Shown here piece by piece: positions 44,852 to 55,700 of a DNA stretch of 64,000 nt (within the stretch, counting starts at the first letter, position 1; each line of letters opens with the position of its first letter). The translations under genes and the position numbers were made by a program. This DNA comes from Brachyspira hampsonii (GTDB lineage Bacteria > Spirochaetota > Brachyspiria > Brachyspirales > Brachyspiraceae). The notes beneath the pieces were generated by a model. That model did no database searches, was not told the DNA's origin, and saw only the letters and a list, made by a program, of their open reading frames with translations. The DNA lies in assembly GCF_001746205.1 (NCBI RefSeq), contig NZ_MDCO01000009.1:124001-188000 (forward strand), read 5' to 3'.

Positions 44852-46398
44852 TGGCTGTAAAAAAAACAGATACTAAAAAAACTTCATCAGAAGCAAAAAC
44901 TACAGGCAGAATTTCATACAAAGAATTATCTGAAGAATTAAAATTAAAATTGCAGCAGTCTGAAGAAAAAATTGCTGAACTTAATAAAAAATATAAAAAA
45001 GTAGTAGATATACAAAAAAAGAAAATAGAAGACAAATATAAAAAAATAATAGAAGATTTAGAGGCAAAAAAATCTATCCCTGCTAAAAGTCAAAGCAGTA
45101 ATGCTGAAATAAATAAACTTCAAAAAAGATTAGAAAAATTAGAAAAAACCAATCAAAAACTTGAAGAAGAAAAAAGAAAAATAGAATTAAAAAATGAAGA
45201 ACTTAAACTAAAAGCAAAAGAAACTGTAAAATCAAAAACTGAAACTGCATCAAAAACTGCTAAAACAGACAGAGAAGCTCTAAAAGAAATTAAAGCATTA
45301 AAAGAGCAGTTATTAGAATCAGAACAGGAAAAGAAAGAATTAAAAGCAAAATTGAAAGAAGCCGTAGCAGATTTAAAAAATGCTAAGAAAAATACAAATA
45401 AGCTGTCTAAAGAAGATAAAGAGCAGTATAAAGAAAATTTAAAAATATTAAAACAGATAGAAAAAGAATCAAAAGCATTAGATAAAAAAAGAGAACTCTT
45501 AAAAAAAGAAGAAGAAAAACTTAAAGAAATAAGAGGTGATATAAAAAGTTCTGCTAAAGATATAGCCTCTACAATGAAAAAAAGCTATATTACAGATGAT
45601 GATGATGAAGCAGATAATGAAGGAAGCGGTGATTTACTTTCTAATATGAATGCAAAAACAGAAGAAGGTATTACAAAATTAGCTGCTTTATTATGTGCCG
45701 CTATGGACGATTACAGAGAGCAGAAAGAAAAAGAAAGAGAAGAAGCTGAAAAAACATCTGAGGAAGTATCGGTTTTATCTGAAGGGGAAGAAAGACTAAA
45801 CAGAGCCTCTGAAGAATTAGAAAATCTAGTTGAAAACAGACTTGAAGACTCTGACAGCACAAAAGATGAAAATTTAAACAAAAGACCTTTCACTATAATA
45901 GATAAAATAGAAAATAGCCGCGTGGAAATAAATGAAGGCTATACTCCTCCTACAGGCGGACAGTCTATGGTAGCTTCTCCAGATTCTGATCAGCAAATAG
46001 GACAGCCTCCTCAAGCTCAGCAGCCTAATATTACGGTTAAAGTTGAAGCTCCTAAAGAAAGTGCTAAATTGGCTAAGCCTGAATCTCAATTAAAACCAGC
46101 AAGTGAAACCCCTACTATGAGAATGAAGCTCTTAGATGATATAGATGATTATGAAAAGAAACTTGTAATTACTTATGGTTTTGATAATATGCCTGAAAAT
46201 ACTTACTATTCTAAATACAAAAGAATATTAAGAAATGCCGCAAGAATAAGTTTATTTGGTAATTTGCAGGAAGGACTTGAAATGTTCAAACTTATAAGAG
46301 ATCAGAATATACCTGACGAATATAAACAAATGATAGATAAAAATATACAAGATATTACCTATTATTTAAGAGGATTGCATAGAGTTAGAATGGAATAA
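44851..46398 (+). CDS. coiled-coil protein, first gene of the glycan operon
   Basis: 515 residues. About the first 250 residues are Lys/Glu-rich coiled coil (for example KLQKRLEKLEKTNQKLEEEK). A disordered Pro/Gln-rich linker follows (about 370-410). The C-terminal 85 residues (DDYEKKLVITYGFDNMPENTY onwards) look like a folded helical domain of unknown type. Cytoplasmic in appearance. Starts on the TAATG of a tiny frame and is followed 22 bp later by the heparinase-like lipoprotein gene. Confidence 0.65.
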   Translation: MAVKKTDTKKTSSEAKTTGRISYKELSEELKLKLQQSEEKIAELNKKYKKVVDIQKKKIEDKYKKIIEDLEAKKSIPAKSQSSNAEINKLQKRLEKLEKTNQKLEEEKRKIELKNEELKLKAKETVKSKTETASKTAKTDREALKEIKALKEQLLESEQEKKELKAKLKEAVADLKNAKKNTNKLSKEDKEQYKENLKILKQIEKESKALDKKRELLKKEEEKLKEIRGDIKSSAKDIASTMKKSYITDDDDEADNEGSGDLLSNMNAKTEEGITKLAALLCAAMDDYREQKEKEREEAEKTSEEVSVLSEGEERLNRASEELENLVENRLEDSDSTKDENLNKRPFTIIDKIENSRVEINEGYTPPTGGQSMVASPDSDQQIGQPPQAQQPNITVKVEAPKESAKLAKPESQLKPASETPTMRMKLLDDIDDYEKKLVITYGFDNMPENTYYSKYKRILRNAARISLFGNLQEGLEMFKLIRDQNIPDEYKQMIDKNIQDITYYLRGLHRVRME

Positions 46399-46420
46399 AT
46401 AACAGGATAATAAATAAATA

Positions 46421-49174
46421 ATGAAAAAATGGATTATTATATCACTACTATTGATAATACCTATATTATCATGCTCGCCAAAAAGGATAGTAGACAGAGA
46501 AATAGAAGCTGTTTATGATAAAAAAGATAATTCTTATACTATTACATATCCTGAATATAATAAACAGTACCCAAAATTTATAAATTTAAAATATGGAAAA
46601 AGTGTAAAAATAAATGACGGAATATTATTAACTTATAATATAGATTCTGATAATATACCTATACAATTAAATATAGAAGTAGAAGAAAACAATATAATAA
46701 AAACATTTAATATAGAAAATCCATTAGTTAATAGAAATATAAATCTCACATTATATGCTACAAATTTTAATCCTCCATTGGAAAAAGATAAATTAGACAG
46801 ACTATCTGTAAGTATAGAAACAGTTGGAAATGTTGATACAAAAGATAAAGTAAAAATAGCAATAAATGAGTATGATGATAAAAGAAAATCAAGAGAAAAT
46901 ATAGCATTGATACTTCCTGAAAGCGGACATATAGCAAAGAGTAATCCTCCATTTGTTATGATTAATAAAAGAACTACCCTTACTAGAATATCAATATCTA
47001 AAGAGCTTTCATTTACAACTCGTTATGAATATACATTGAGAAATAACAGCTTCTTCTCAATAACAAATACATTAGAAAACGGCAAATGGTATATAGCATT
47101 TGATGAAAATGGAGACACAAATTTAAGAAGAATATATCATTTCTTTATAGATGACAGCAGTACAAAGATTATACCAATAACAAATAAGACTTTTAATATA
47201 CAGAGACCTTTTGTATTAATAGATAAACAGACATTTGAAATATTATATAATTTACTATACAAAGCAAACAGACTTCAGCCTTCTGTACTTTTGAGAAATA
47301 TAAATGCATTCAAATCATATACTTCAGCCAATATGGGTAAATGGTCTGTTAATAATATATCATATTCATTAACTGATGATACTAATAAATTATACTTTGA
47401 GAATCTTCCTTCTCATGCTATGGTTATGTCATTAAAAGCAGCATTTGAACCTAATAATAATTTGTTAAAATATGAAATTAAGCAGATGATAAGGGATATA
47501 GTGAATTTAGATGAAACAAAAATAGAAAATTATAATATTATAGATTCAGTTAATATATTAGCTAATTCTCTTCTTATGCCATTTGATTTAATGTATGATG
47601 AGTTTTCTCCTGAAGAAATAGTTTTGATGAAGCAGGAATTCATAAAATACGGAGAAACACTTTATAATTATATAACAGAAAATCCTTCAGAATATAGAAA
47701 TAAAAATACTATAAAATATATTACAACATTAGGCTTAATAGCAATTAACATGCTTAATGAAAATGTAAATCAGGATCAAATTAGAAATTGGCATTATTTT
47801 TCTATGAATTATATAAACAGTATGGTATTTTCTATGTTTGAAAATGACGGAAGTTTTAAATCATCAATAAGCGAAGCATTTGATACTATCATGCCTATAT
47901 TAACTTATGCATTATCATTAAAAAATGTAGGCATATTCGATGCTTTTACTTTTGAATCATTTAAAAATATAGGAAAATATTTGTCCATAGTAGGATATCC
48001 GTCAGGTTATACTTTACCTATAGGATACACTGCTATAGATAATAGAAGCAAATTAAGATTTGATACGGGTGCTAGAAGTGCAGTTATGGAGTTTCTAAGC
48101 AGAATGTATGCTAATCCATTATATAAAAATTATGCTGTATTTGCACAAAGCGAATCTGCTGAAATAAAATATCTACCTTATGCTTTAATGTGGAATAATT
48201 ACTATCTTAGGGATAATGTTAATTCTAATGTTGATTTTCAATATGAGACTTTACTCTTGAAAAAAATACAAACTGCTATCTATAATGAAAATATAAAAGC
48301 TCTAAATGCACCTTATTTGGCTGTATATGCTAAAGGAAGAAACGCTGATGATTCTTTAGGACTTAATCATAATGACAGAATGAGTTTTGTATATTATAAT
48401 TACGGAGATTCTATAATAGATGAATTAGGTTATAACTTTGATTCTAATAATTATACACTTTTCAAAGATGCTGCTTTTCATAATGGAATATCAATAGACG
48501 GAAACAAAATAGAAGAAAATATGGGAAGTTATTCTTATATAGAAAATATAACTAATTATTATAAAATGTTCTATGCCCATGCAAAAGCAAATCAAAGATA
48601 TACATATTCTGTAAATCTTAAAAACTATGACAGAAGATTCTACTATCTAAAACCTAATATTTTAATAATAAAAGAAGATATTGAAGCATTGCCTGATATA
48701 ACAAAACAATACCATGTTTACGGATATAAATATAAATGGAATGCCAATTCAAAACTTCCAATAACTTTTGATAATGATGCAGATAAATTCGTTATAGAAG
48801 GAGCATATTCTTATACCTATATACAAATACTATCTTCAAATGAATTAGAATATAATATTATACAAACTAATATAGGACAAAATAAATTATATACCGCAGA
48901 AGTTTCAACAAGAGAGAATGTAAAGAAATTTGAACCTTGGATAATTATAAGTACAATGCCTAAAAACAATGTGCCTCAGGCTATGAGAAGAAATATTATA
49001 AATCCTAATATCACCTTGGGAAATTTCACAAGTACAAATTTAAATTTCAAAGCAGGAAATAAGGAATACTATATAAACATAGAAGATTATATAAATACTT
49101 CGGATAATACAAATAAAATAAACAATATACTATATACAGAAAATAGGGAAAATGTTATAATAAGCTCCGATTAA
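46421..49174 (+). CDS. heparinase II/III-like lipoprotein
   Basis: 917 residues. The signal peptide ends in ILSC (Cys18). The middle region (about 280-620) is helix-rich with aromatic clusters, resembling the alpha-barrel of polysaccharide lyases, and the segment at about 650-770 (AFHNGISIDGNKIEE, DRRFYYLKPNILIIKEDI) resembles the beta-sandwich entry of the Hepar_II_III family. If right, it would bind or cleave an acidic polysaccharide outside the cell. It lies in an operon with amino-sugar genes. Catalytic residues are not confirmed, so this is a family-level inference. Confidence 0.55.
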   Translation: MKKWIIISLLLIIPILSCSPKRIVDREIEAVYDKKDNSYTITYPEYNKQYPKFINLKYGKSVKINDGILLTYNIDSDNIPIQLNIEVEENNIIKTFNIENPLVNRNINLTLYATNFNPPLEKDKLDRLSVSIETVGNVDTKDKVKIAINEYDDKRKSRENIALILPESGHIAKSNPPFVMINKRTTLTRISISKELSFTTRYEYTLRNNSFFSITNTLENGKWYIAFDENGDTNLRRIYHFFIDDSSTKIIPITNKTFNIQRPFVLIDKQTFEILYNLLYKANRLQPSVLLRNINAFKSYTSANMGKWSVNNISYSLTDDTNKLYFENLPSHAMVMSLKAAFEPNNNLLKYEIKQMIRDIVNLDETKIENYNIIDSVNILANSLLMPFDLMYDEFSPEEIVLMKQEFIKYGETLYNYITENPSEYRNKNTIKYITTLGLIAINMLNENVNQDQIRNWHYFSMNYINSMVFSMFENDGSFKSSISEAFDTIMPILTYALSLKNVGIFDAFTFESFKNIGKYLSIVGYPSGYTLPIGYTAIDNRSKLRFDTGARSAVMEFLSRMYANPLYKNYAVFAQSESAEIKYLPYALMWNNYYLRDNVNSNVDFQYETLLLKKIQTAIYNENIKALNAPYLAVYAKGRNADDSLGLNHNDRMSFVYYNYGDSIIDELGYNFDSNNYTLFKDAAFHNGISIDGNKIEENMGSYSYIENITNYYKMFYAHAKANQRYTYSVNLKNYDRRFYYLKPNILIIKEDIEALPDITKQYHVYGYKYKWNANSKLPITFDNDADKFVIEGAYSYTYIQILSSNELEYNIIQTNIGQNKLYTAEVSTRENVKKFEPWIIISTMPKNNVPQAMRRNIINPNITLGNFTSTNLNFKAGNKEYYINIEDYINTSDNTNKINNILYTENRENVIISSD

Positions 49175-49191
49175 TTATAAAGGACTTATTA

Positions 49192-49965
49192 ATGAATATA
49201 TATATAGCTGATTCATATAAAGATTATACTGTATTCACAGCAAAACATATTCTCAATTTCTTAGAGAAAAAGCAGGAAAAAAAAGAAAAACTTTATATTT
49301 CAGTTTCTAGTCAAGATGATACTAAAGATATTTATAGAGAAATAATAGAAAATATTAATAACTATAAAATTAATTTCAAAAATATATTTATATTTCAGCA
49401 GTCGGAATATATAGGACTCTCTCCTACAGATAAAAACAGCAAAGCATACTTTTTAAAAGAAAATCTGCTTTCCAAAATAGATATACCTGAAGAAAATGTA
49501 TTTTTATTTGACGGAAACGGCGATGAATCTCAAATGGATAAACAGCTTGAAATTATAAAAAAAATAGGAAGATTTGATGTTATATGGTATTCACTCACCG
49601 CTGATTCCACTTCGGCAGGAAATGAAAGAATGTCGTCATTATCTTCACTCTTTAGAATAAAAACTTTAAGCGAACACTCTATAAGTGAGATTAAATATAA
49701 GTTTGAAGATGAAAGCAAAGTACCCACAACTGTATTTAGTATGGGTATGGGCTTTATAGATATGGTAGATACTGTGTTATTAACATCATCTGGAATCAAT
49801 AATTCATGCTCTTTGAGAGATTGTTTAGAGTATGGTATAAGTAATTCTTCACCTTTAAGTAAATTACAAAAGCATAGTGATGTTACTGTGATAGCTGATT
49901 ATGAATCATCTTTAAGACTTTCAAGTCAGACAGTATTTATGAAGATAGAAAAAAATATAAAATAA
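49192..49965 (+). CDS. degenerate NagB-like protein
   Basis: 257 residues with the fold pattern of glucosamine-6-phosphate isomerases (FKNIFIFQQSEYIGLSP, LLSKIDIPEENVFLF, then a 'GRFDVIW' strand). The catalytic residues are gone: the first motif reads QSEYIG where NagB has DEYVG, and the GIGxDGHIAFNEP region reads SLTADSTSAGNERM, so the key His and Asp are absent. It is probably not an active isomerase; a regulatory or structural role is possible. 17 bp after the heparinase-like gene, 15 bp before nagA. Confidence 0.7.
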   Translation: MNIYIADSYKDYTVFTAKHILNFLEKKQEKKEKLYISVSSQDDTKDIYREIIENINNYKINFKNIFIFQQSEYIGLSPTDKNSKAYFLKENLLSKIDIPEENVFLFDGNGDESQMDKQLEIIKKIGRFDVIWYSLTADSTSAGNERMSSLSSLFRIKTLSEHSISEIKYKFEDESKVPTTVFSMGMGFIDMVDTVLLTSSGINNSCSLRDCLEYGISNSSPLSKLQKHSDVTVIADYESSLRLSSQTVFMKIEKNIK

Positions 49966-49980
49966 AAAAGGAGAATATAC

Positions 49981-51945
49981 ATGAGAATCATTATTACAAA
50001 TGAAAGCGTTTATGAATGGGCTGCTTATTATACTGTAAAATGTATATTAGACTATTCGGATAAAGAAAAGCCTTTTGTATTATCTTTTCCTTTAAGATAT
50101 ATCAATAAATCATATTATCAAAAATTATTATCTTTCTACAATGATAATATAGTATCTTTTAAAAATATACATATAGTTTCATCTGGTGAATATATAGATT
50201 CAAACATATCGCAGAAATATTTAGAAGATAATTTTTTAAAATTTATAGATATACCTAAAGAAAATGTTCATTTATTTGACAGTAATGTAGTAAATAGAAA
50301 AGAAGAAGCTAAAAGAATGGCTAATTTGATAAAAGAATTGGGCAATATCACTTTATTGATAGACAATTTAGCTGAAGATGGAAGTTTCTTACTTAATACT
50401 CCAAGCTCATCATTAGAAGGAAGTGTTAGGGATAAAAAGATAAGTGAAATAATAAGAAGCTATGAATCCAAAAAATTTAATATGCCTATAGAGATGTTTC
50501 CTAGAGAAGGCTTTACATTAGGATTTGAGGAAGCATTCAATGCAAAATACATACTAGTTATGGCAAATGGATATGAAGTGTCTGATGCTTTAGCCCATTG
50601 TGTTGAAGGAGCTATAAGTCAATTCTACCCTACTTCTGTACTTCAGGAACATAAAAAACTTATAATTGTAGCCGATGAAGAATCCAGCAGCGATTTGAAA
50701 GTAAAAACTTATAAATATGCTAAAAGTTTGGAAAGCAAAAGTCTTCACCCTAAAGAACTTATTAAGGGGCTTTATAAATCTTATTATGCCCTTACAAACA
50801 TTAAAATATTTGATGGAGAGAAGTTTATAGACGGACATTGTATTGTTATAGAAAATAATGTTATCAAAAGCGTTGAAAAAGAAATAGATGTTGATGCTGT
50901 TATTACCAGAATAGATTTGGGAGGAAAAATAGTAGCTCCCGGATATATAGACTTGCAGGTTAATGGCATAGGCGGATATGATATTAATGCTTCCCCTACA
51001 GTTGAAACATTAAAAAATATGAATGAAGTTTGTCAGAGATACGGCTGTACTTCATATTTGCCTACTGTAATTACAAATGGCGATGAATACATGTTAAAAA
51101 TTATAGATTTATTTAATAGTATAGAGGATCTGTCAGTAATCGGAGTATTAGGAATACATTTTGAAGGTCCTTATATATCGCATGAAAAAAGAGGCATACA
51201 CAATGAAAAGTTCATAAGAGAGCCTAATATGGAGATGATAAAAAAAATCAATGCTTCTAAATGCGTAATGGTTACTGTAGCACCAGAAATGGTAAATGGT
51301 GAAGTTATAGAGGCTTTTGCTTCTGCTGGTAAAGTAGTATCGGTAGGACATACTAACGGTACTTATGCAGAAATAAAAGAGAAAATACCTTACGGAATAA
51401 CTTTTGCCACACATTTATTTAATGCTATGCGTCCTTGGGGTTCAAGAGAGCCAGGTGCTGTCGGAGCGGTACTTGAAACTAAAGACATGTATGCTGGTTT
51501 AATATGCGATGGTGTGCATTGCGATTTTGCTTCAGTAGAGCTAGCATACAAATTAAAAACAGGTCATATATGTATAGTTACTGATGCCATAGCCCCTGCA
51601 GCTGCCCCTGAAATAAAAGAATATATTTGGGCTGGTAAAAAAATACATAGAGACGGCAACAGACTTATTGATGACAATGGCACTTTGGGAGGATCTGCTA
51701 TTACAATAAGCCAATCTGTAAGAAATGTAGTTAATGAGGTAGGTGCTGCAGTTGAAGAGGCTTTGAAAATGGCTTCGCTTTATCCTGCTAAAGTTATGGG
51801 CATAGACGACAAATACGGCAGAATAAAAGAAGGATACATTGCCGATTTAGTTGTATTAGATGAAAAGTTAGTTGTAAAAGGTGTGGTATTCAAAGGAAAC
51901 TACAAAGAGTATAATTATGACCATGAATGGGTAACACATGCTTAA
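49981..51945 (+). CDS. nagA: NagB-like/NagA fusion, N-acetylglucosamine-6-phosphate deacetylase
   Basis: 654 residues. About 1-255 is a second, degenerate NagB-like domain (VSSGEYIDS for DEYVG, and LAEDGSFLLNTPSSS for the DGHIAFNEP loop, lacking the His). About 260-654 is a NagA deacetylase: PGYIDLQVNGIGGYD, HFEGPYISHEKRGIHN (about 394-409), a GHTNGTY and THLFNAMRPW metal/substrate region, and the catalytic Asp in TDAIAPAA. It removes acetyl from N-acetylglucosamine-6-phosphate. It is the last gene of the operon, followed by a perfect terminator. The fused domain is unusual. Confidence 0.87.
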   Translation: MRIIITNESVYEWAAYYTVKCILDYSDKEKPFVLSFPLRYINKSYYQKLLSFYNDNIVSFKNIHIVSSGEYIDSNISQKYLEDNFLKFIDIPKENVHLFDSNVVNRKEEAKRMANLIKELGNITLLIDNLAEDGSFLLNTPSSSLEGSVRDKKISEIIRSYESKKFNMPIEMFPREGFTLGFEEAFNAKYILVMANGYEVSDALAHCVEGAISQFYPTSVLQEHKKLIIVADEESSSDLKVKTYKYAKSLESKSLHPKELIKGLYKSYYALTNIKIFDGEKFIDGHCIVIENNVIKSVEKEIDVDAVITRIDLGGKIVAPGYIDLQVNGIGGYDINASPTVETLKNMNEVCQRYGCTSYLPTVITNGDEYMLKIIDLFNSIEDLSVIGVLGIHFEGPYISHEKRGIHNEKFIREPNMEMIKKINASKCVMVTVAPEMVNGEVIEAFASAGKVVSVGHTNGTYAEIKEKIPYGITFATHLFNAMRPWGSREPGAVGAVLETKDMYAGLICDGVHCDFASVELAYKLKTGHICIVTDAIAPAAAPEIKEYIWAGKKIHRDGNRLIDDNGTLGGSAITISQSVRNVVNEVGAAVEEALKMASLYPAKVMGIDDKYGRIKEGYIADLVVLDEKLVVKGVVFKGNYKEYNYDHEWVTHA

Positions 51946-51972
51946 AATGCTAATTTAAACAAGTAAATTTGT

Positions 51973-52010
51973 AAAAGGCTTTGCTTAAATTACTAAGTAA
52001 AGCCTTTTAT
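51973..52010 (+). terminator. nagA terminator
   Basis: Stem AAAAGGCTTTGCTTA (51973-51987) with TAAGTAAAGCCTTTT (51994-52008; one unpaired position), followed by T/A residues. Confidence 0.85.
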
Positions 52011-52080
52011 TTACAAAAAATTAATACCTGCAATTTCATTTTCTAAATTTAATGATTTATTTAAAATCTATATAATATTA
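52011..52080 (-). pseudogene. relic of the C-terminus of a second restriction-modification gene
   Basis: On the minus strand this reads LNKSLNLENEIAGINFL-stop, closely matching the last residues of the intact enzyme (VLYKSLIIESEIAGIDFL-stop at 52767), with an in-frame TAG further up where the intact gene has CAG. Nucleotide similarity extends for about 55 bp. It lies beyond the two small genes that follow the intact enzyme gene, so the enzyme's 3' end was duplicated and has decayed, or the small genes were inserted between two copies. Confidence 0.75.
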
Positions 52081-52106
52081 TATTCCAATTCTAAAATTAG
52101 ATATAC

Positions 52107-52505
52107 TTAATTTTTAGAATCTCTATCTTTTTTATAATATCCATATCCATATCCATATCCGCCAAAACAACCTATGGCAAAACTAATGATAAGAGGTAAT
52201 ATTTTTTCTAAAAAAGCTGTATTATTTTTAAACAAAATCATAACTACTAAAAAAAATATTAATAATACAATTATTATTAATATATTATGAAACCTCTGAT
52301 TTTTCTTATCATTAAAAACTCTTTCATCATGTTTATTATGAAGTTCTGTCATTTCACTAATATTCTTATCTGTAATTTTATTAACCAAAGGATTAAAAGA
52401 ACCACTAATTGACAAAAAATCATTAATCTATTCTATCATTTCAGGCGGTAATTTATCATTATTACTGCTATCCTTATTATCAATAATTTCTTTATTGTTT
52501 TTCAT
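52107..52505 (-). pseudogene. small membrane protein gene interrupted by an in-frame TAG
   Basis: From the ATG at 52505 the frame runs 25 codons, meets TAG at 52430-52428, and continues in the same frame for a further 107 codons to 52107. The joined product would be about 132 residues, with one or two membrane helices (HNILIIIVLLIFFLVVMILF and a following one) and a Gly/Tyr-rich tail (GGYGYGYGYY). The TTG at 52415 could only serve as a start for the rear part. The ATG overlaps the end of the previous 72-residue gene by 14 bases. A real nonsense mutation or a sequencing error would both explain this. Confidence 0.65.
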
Positions 52506-52710
52506 ATTTGTGTCCATAATTTTTAACTATGCTATTAACCGTAGGTATAATATAACCATTTATTTCATCATTAATTTGTTTATTTATTATATTAGAATAA
52601 CAAATTCCTATAATCGAATTAAATTTTTTCCTACTTAATTTACTTTTATATTTAAAAGTAATTTCAAGTAATTTTTTTTCTTTATCAATATTCATAACAC
52701 ATACCCTCAT
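52492..52710 (-). CDS. small hypothetical protein downstream of the RM enzyme
   Basis: 72 residues, basic, all-helical in appearance, no recognised motif. A more conventional start may be the inner ATG at 52695 (MNIDKEKK). It lies between the RM enzyme gene and the interrupted membrane protein gene on the same strand. Function unknown; a role linked to the RM enzyme is only suggested by position. Confidence 0.5.
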   Translation of the reverse strand: MRVCVMNIDKEKKLLEITFKYKSKLSRKKFNSIIGICYSNIINKQINDEINGYIIPTVNSIVKNYGHKYEKQ

Positions 52711-52766
52711 ATATATAATATAATAAAATATAATATTGTCAAATTATATTATTTTATATAAAATGT

Positions 52767-55700
52767 TTATAAAAAGTCAATGCCTGCAATTTCACTTTCT
52801 ATAATCAATGATTTATACAAAACCTGTATAATCTTCTGAAAATATGAGTAATCAATATCTTCGCCTTTATGAGATTTTAAATATTTATCCAATACCTGAT
52901 AGCCTCCTATTTTATAAAGCCAAACTTCTTTTGAAACTTTATCAAAATAAAGAGTTTTATTAATGAATAGTTTATTTTCTTTTTCGTTATAAACAGGTTT
53001 TTCTATTTTGTTGTTTTTATCATCTTTGTATAAACCCTCTCCTATATCGGCATTCAAATCATTATCTTTCATCAAATGAAGATTGTATAACTTAGTGCCT
53101 AAAGAGCTTAATTTTATAAATATATCCTTAGAATCCGTAAAAGGAATTTTAGGAAAATCTATTTTTAGGAAATCAATATATTTAGTTCTGTAAGTTTTGT
53201 GAAAGAGTATAGCATAAATATAGCCCAAAACCTCTTCAGGCGAGAAATGAAAGCCATATTTTTTGTCGATGAAATTTCTAAAATTGAGCGTAAAATTTTC
53301 TATCTTATCTGAATTGTCAAATGGATTTTCTTCATATTTTTCAAATAAATCCCCAACATTATAATTTTCAGCCTGAATAACTTTTCTTGCATTAGGAGTA
53401 TTATACAAATATAATGGAAAAATATAATTACCTTCTTTAGTCTTATTTGAAATATAGCACATATCAATTATTTTATCAGTAATAAAACTATGAAAAAAAT
53501 CAGAACTTATAATTTGGCGTATTGAAACTAATCCAATATTATTATATTTTAGAAAATGCTCCATTATATCACCTCTTGGCATACTATGAAACCCCTTTGA
53601 CTTACCCGTATAATAAGTCCATCTTTTATCAAAAGGACGATAATTAAGTATTTTATAATTATTATCATCATTATTCGTTTCTTCCAATTCTTTTTTTGCA
53701 TATCTAATCTGCCAATCTCTAGTATCTTTTCCTAAATCAAATTCTTTTCTGGCATATTCAATATCTAATTCCATAAATCTTTTTATATTATTTTTTAATT
53801 CATTTAATGAATTTATACTATCATTTTTAGATAAACAAAAATCATCTCTTGCTGTAACTATTCCAACACTTGAAGTTAAAAATATATCTTTTATACTATA
53901 AAAATTATCATACTCTTCTAATAAATTTTTATTTTGAGGTATAAATAAAAAGAAAGGCTCTTTATATTCTAATTTACTCCACTCTATACTTTTTATATTA
54001 TTATCAAGAAGAAAATTATATTTATACTCTCTCTTTCCGTACAAGTCATAATAATAAACTGATGCATTTTCTCTGCTGTATTTATGTGTGATAGAGTTTA
54101 CATTAATTAATTTTTCATCTTCTATATTTTTGGTATATCTTACAAATATATTTATACTTACGCCCTGCATTATGTCAAATACATTTTCATCTTTGCTGCC
54201 GTCTGGACATACTTCTTTTTTTCTGGTATTACCATGCAAATTTACAATATATATTTCATCAAAACTTTTTAATAAGCTGTAACGCATACCTCTGAAAGTA
54301 GGATTATCCAAAAATGAATGATTAGAAATAAAGCCGAATATTCCGCCTGCTTTTTGATTATCTATTTTCTGCTGTGCAAATCTTATAAACTTCACATAAT
54401 CATCAAGAAGCATTTTTGGATTTTTTTCTTTTTCTACTTTACCGTTTCTTGTTAAAGCTAAAGGTTCTCTTTCTAACAATGTTTTATATTCTTTTCTTAC
54501 CTCTTCCTCAAATATGCCTTTATTGGCACTTGCTCCGCTGTATGGAGGATTGCCTGTTATTATAAGAATCTCTTTTTCTTTTGTTTTCTGAGCTAGATTC
54601 ATCTCTTCATTAAGCTCTTCAAATATATTGTTTTTCCCTTTGCTCTCATCTAAATCTATATTTTCTAAAGTGTTGGTTAAAAATATATTTAATCTCTCAT
54701 CATCTTCTAAATTATAGTTAAACTCTTCTTTAAGTGTTTGAGATATTTTAAGATGTGCTATTGTATACGGTGCTATCATAAACTCAAAGCCGTAAAATTT
54801 ATTTATTAATTCTTTAGGATTATATTTGACAGAGTTTTTTTGATAATATGATAAAGATTTCCTAAAAGAATCAAGTAAAAATGTACCTGTTCCTGTAGCA
54901 AAATCTAAAAGAGTTATATTAGTTTCTTTTTCTAATGCATCGCCTAAACCTTTATTTTTATTGAAATACTCTTTTAAAACTATATCTATAGAATCAATAA
55001 TAAAATTAACTACGCTTTGAGGAGTATAATAAACGCCTCTAAGCTCTCTAAGCTCAGGATTATACTTATACAAAAAAGTTTCATAAAAATGCATATAAGG
55101 ATCTTTCTGCGAAACTGTATTATCATATTTATTTAATTCTTCTACAATAGATACAATATTTATATGATTAGTTATATTTATTATTTCATTTAAAAGCCAT
55201 TCTATAGTTTTTAAGTCATTAATATTTAATTCTTCCAAATCCTGAAGGAATTTACTCATAGCTCTTATTAATGGGAACGATTTAGGTATAAACTTAGTTA
55301 CATTATATAAATCTATTTTTTCATTAGTATTGAGTCTTGCTAAAAACAAACTATAAGTAAGTGTCTGTGCAAAATTATCGCAAAAGTCTGCAAAATCTAT
55401 TTGAGAATAAATTGTACTTTTAAATATATTATATAAACGCTCTATATGATTATTATTTTCAAGTTCGTATAAATCATCTCTTAATATTCTAGTACGCATA
55501 GCTAAAGCATCTGCAAACTCTAAAGCTGTATTTATAGGTTTAGGCTCTCTTGAGAAAAATATTTTAAATATATCTGAAAGTTTTTTACTTACTTCTTCAA
55601 GTTTAATTTTTTTATAATTTTTAATCTCACTTAATTCGCATATTCTAACTTCATCAATAATATTTAAGTTTTCATCAATTAATATAAATCTCAAATAATC

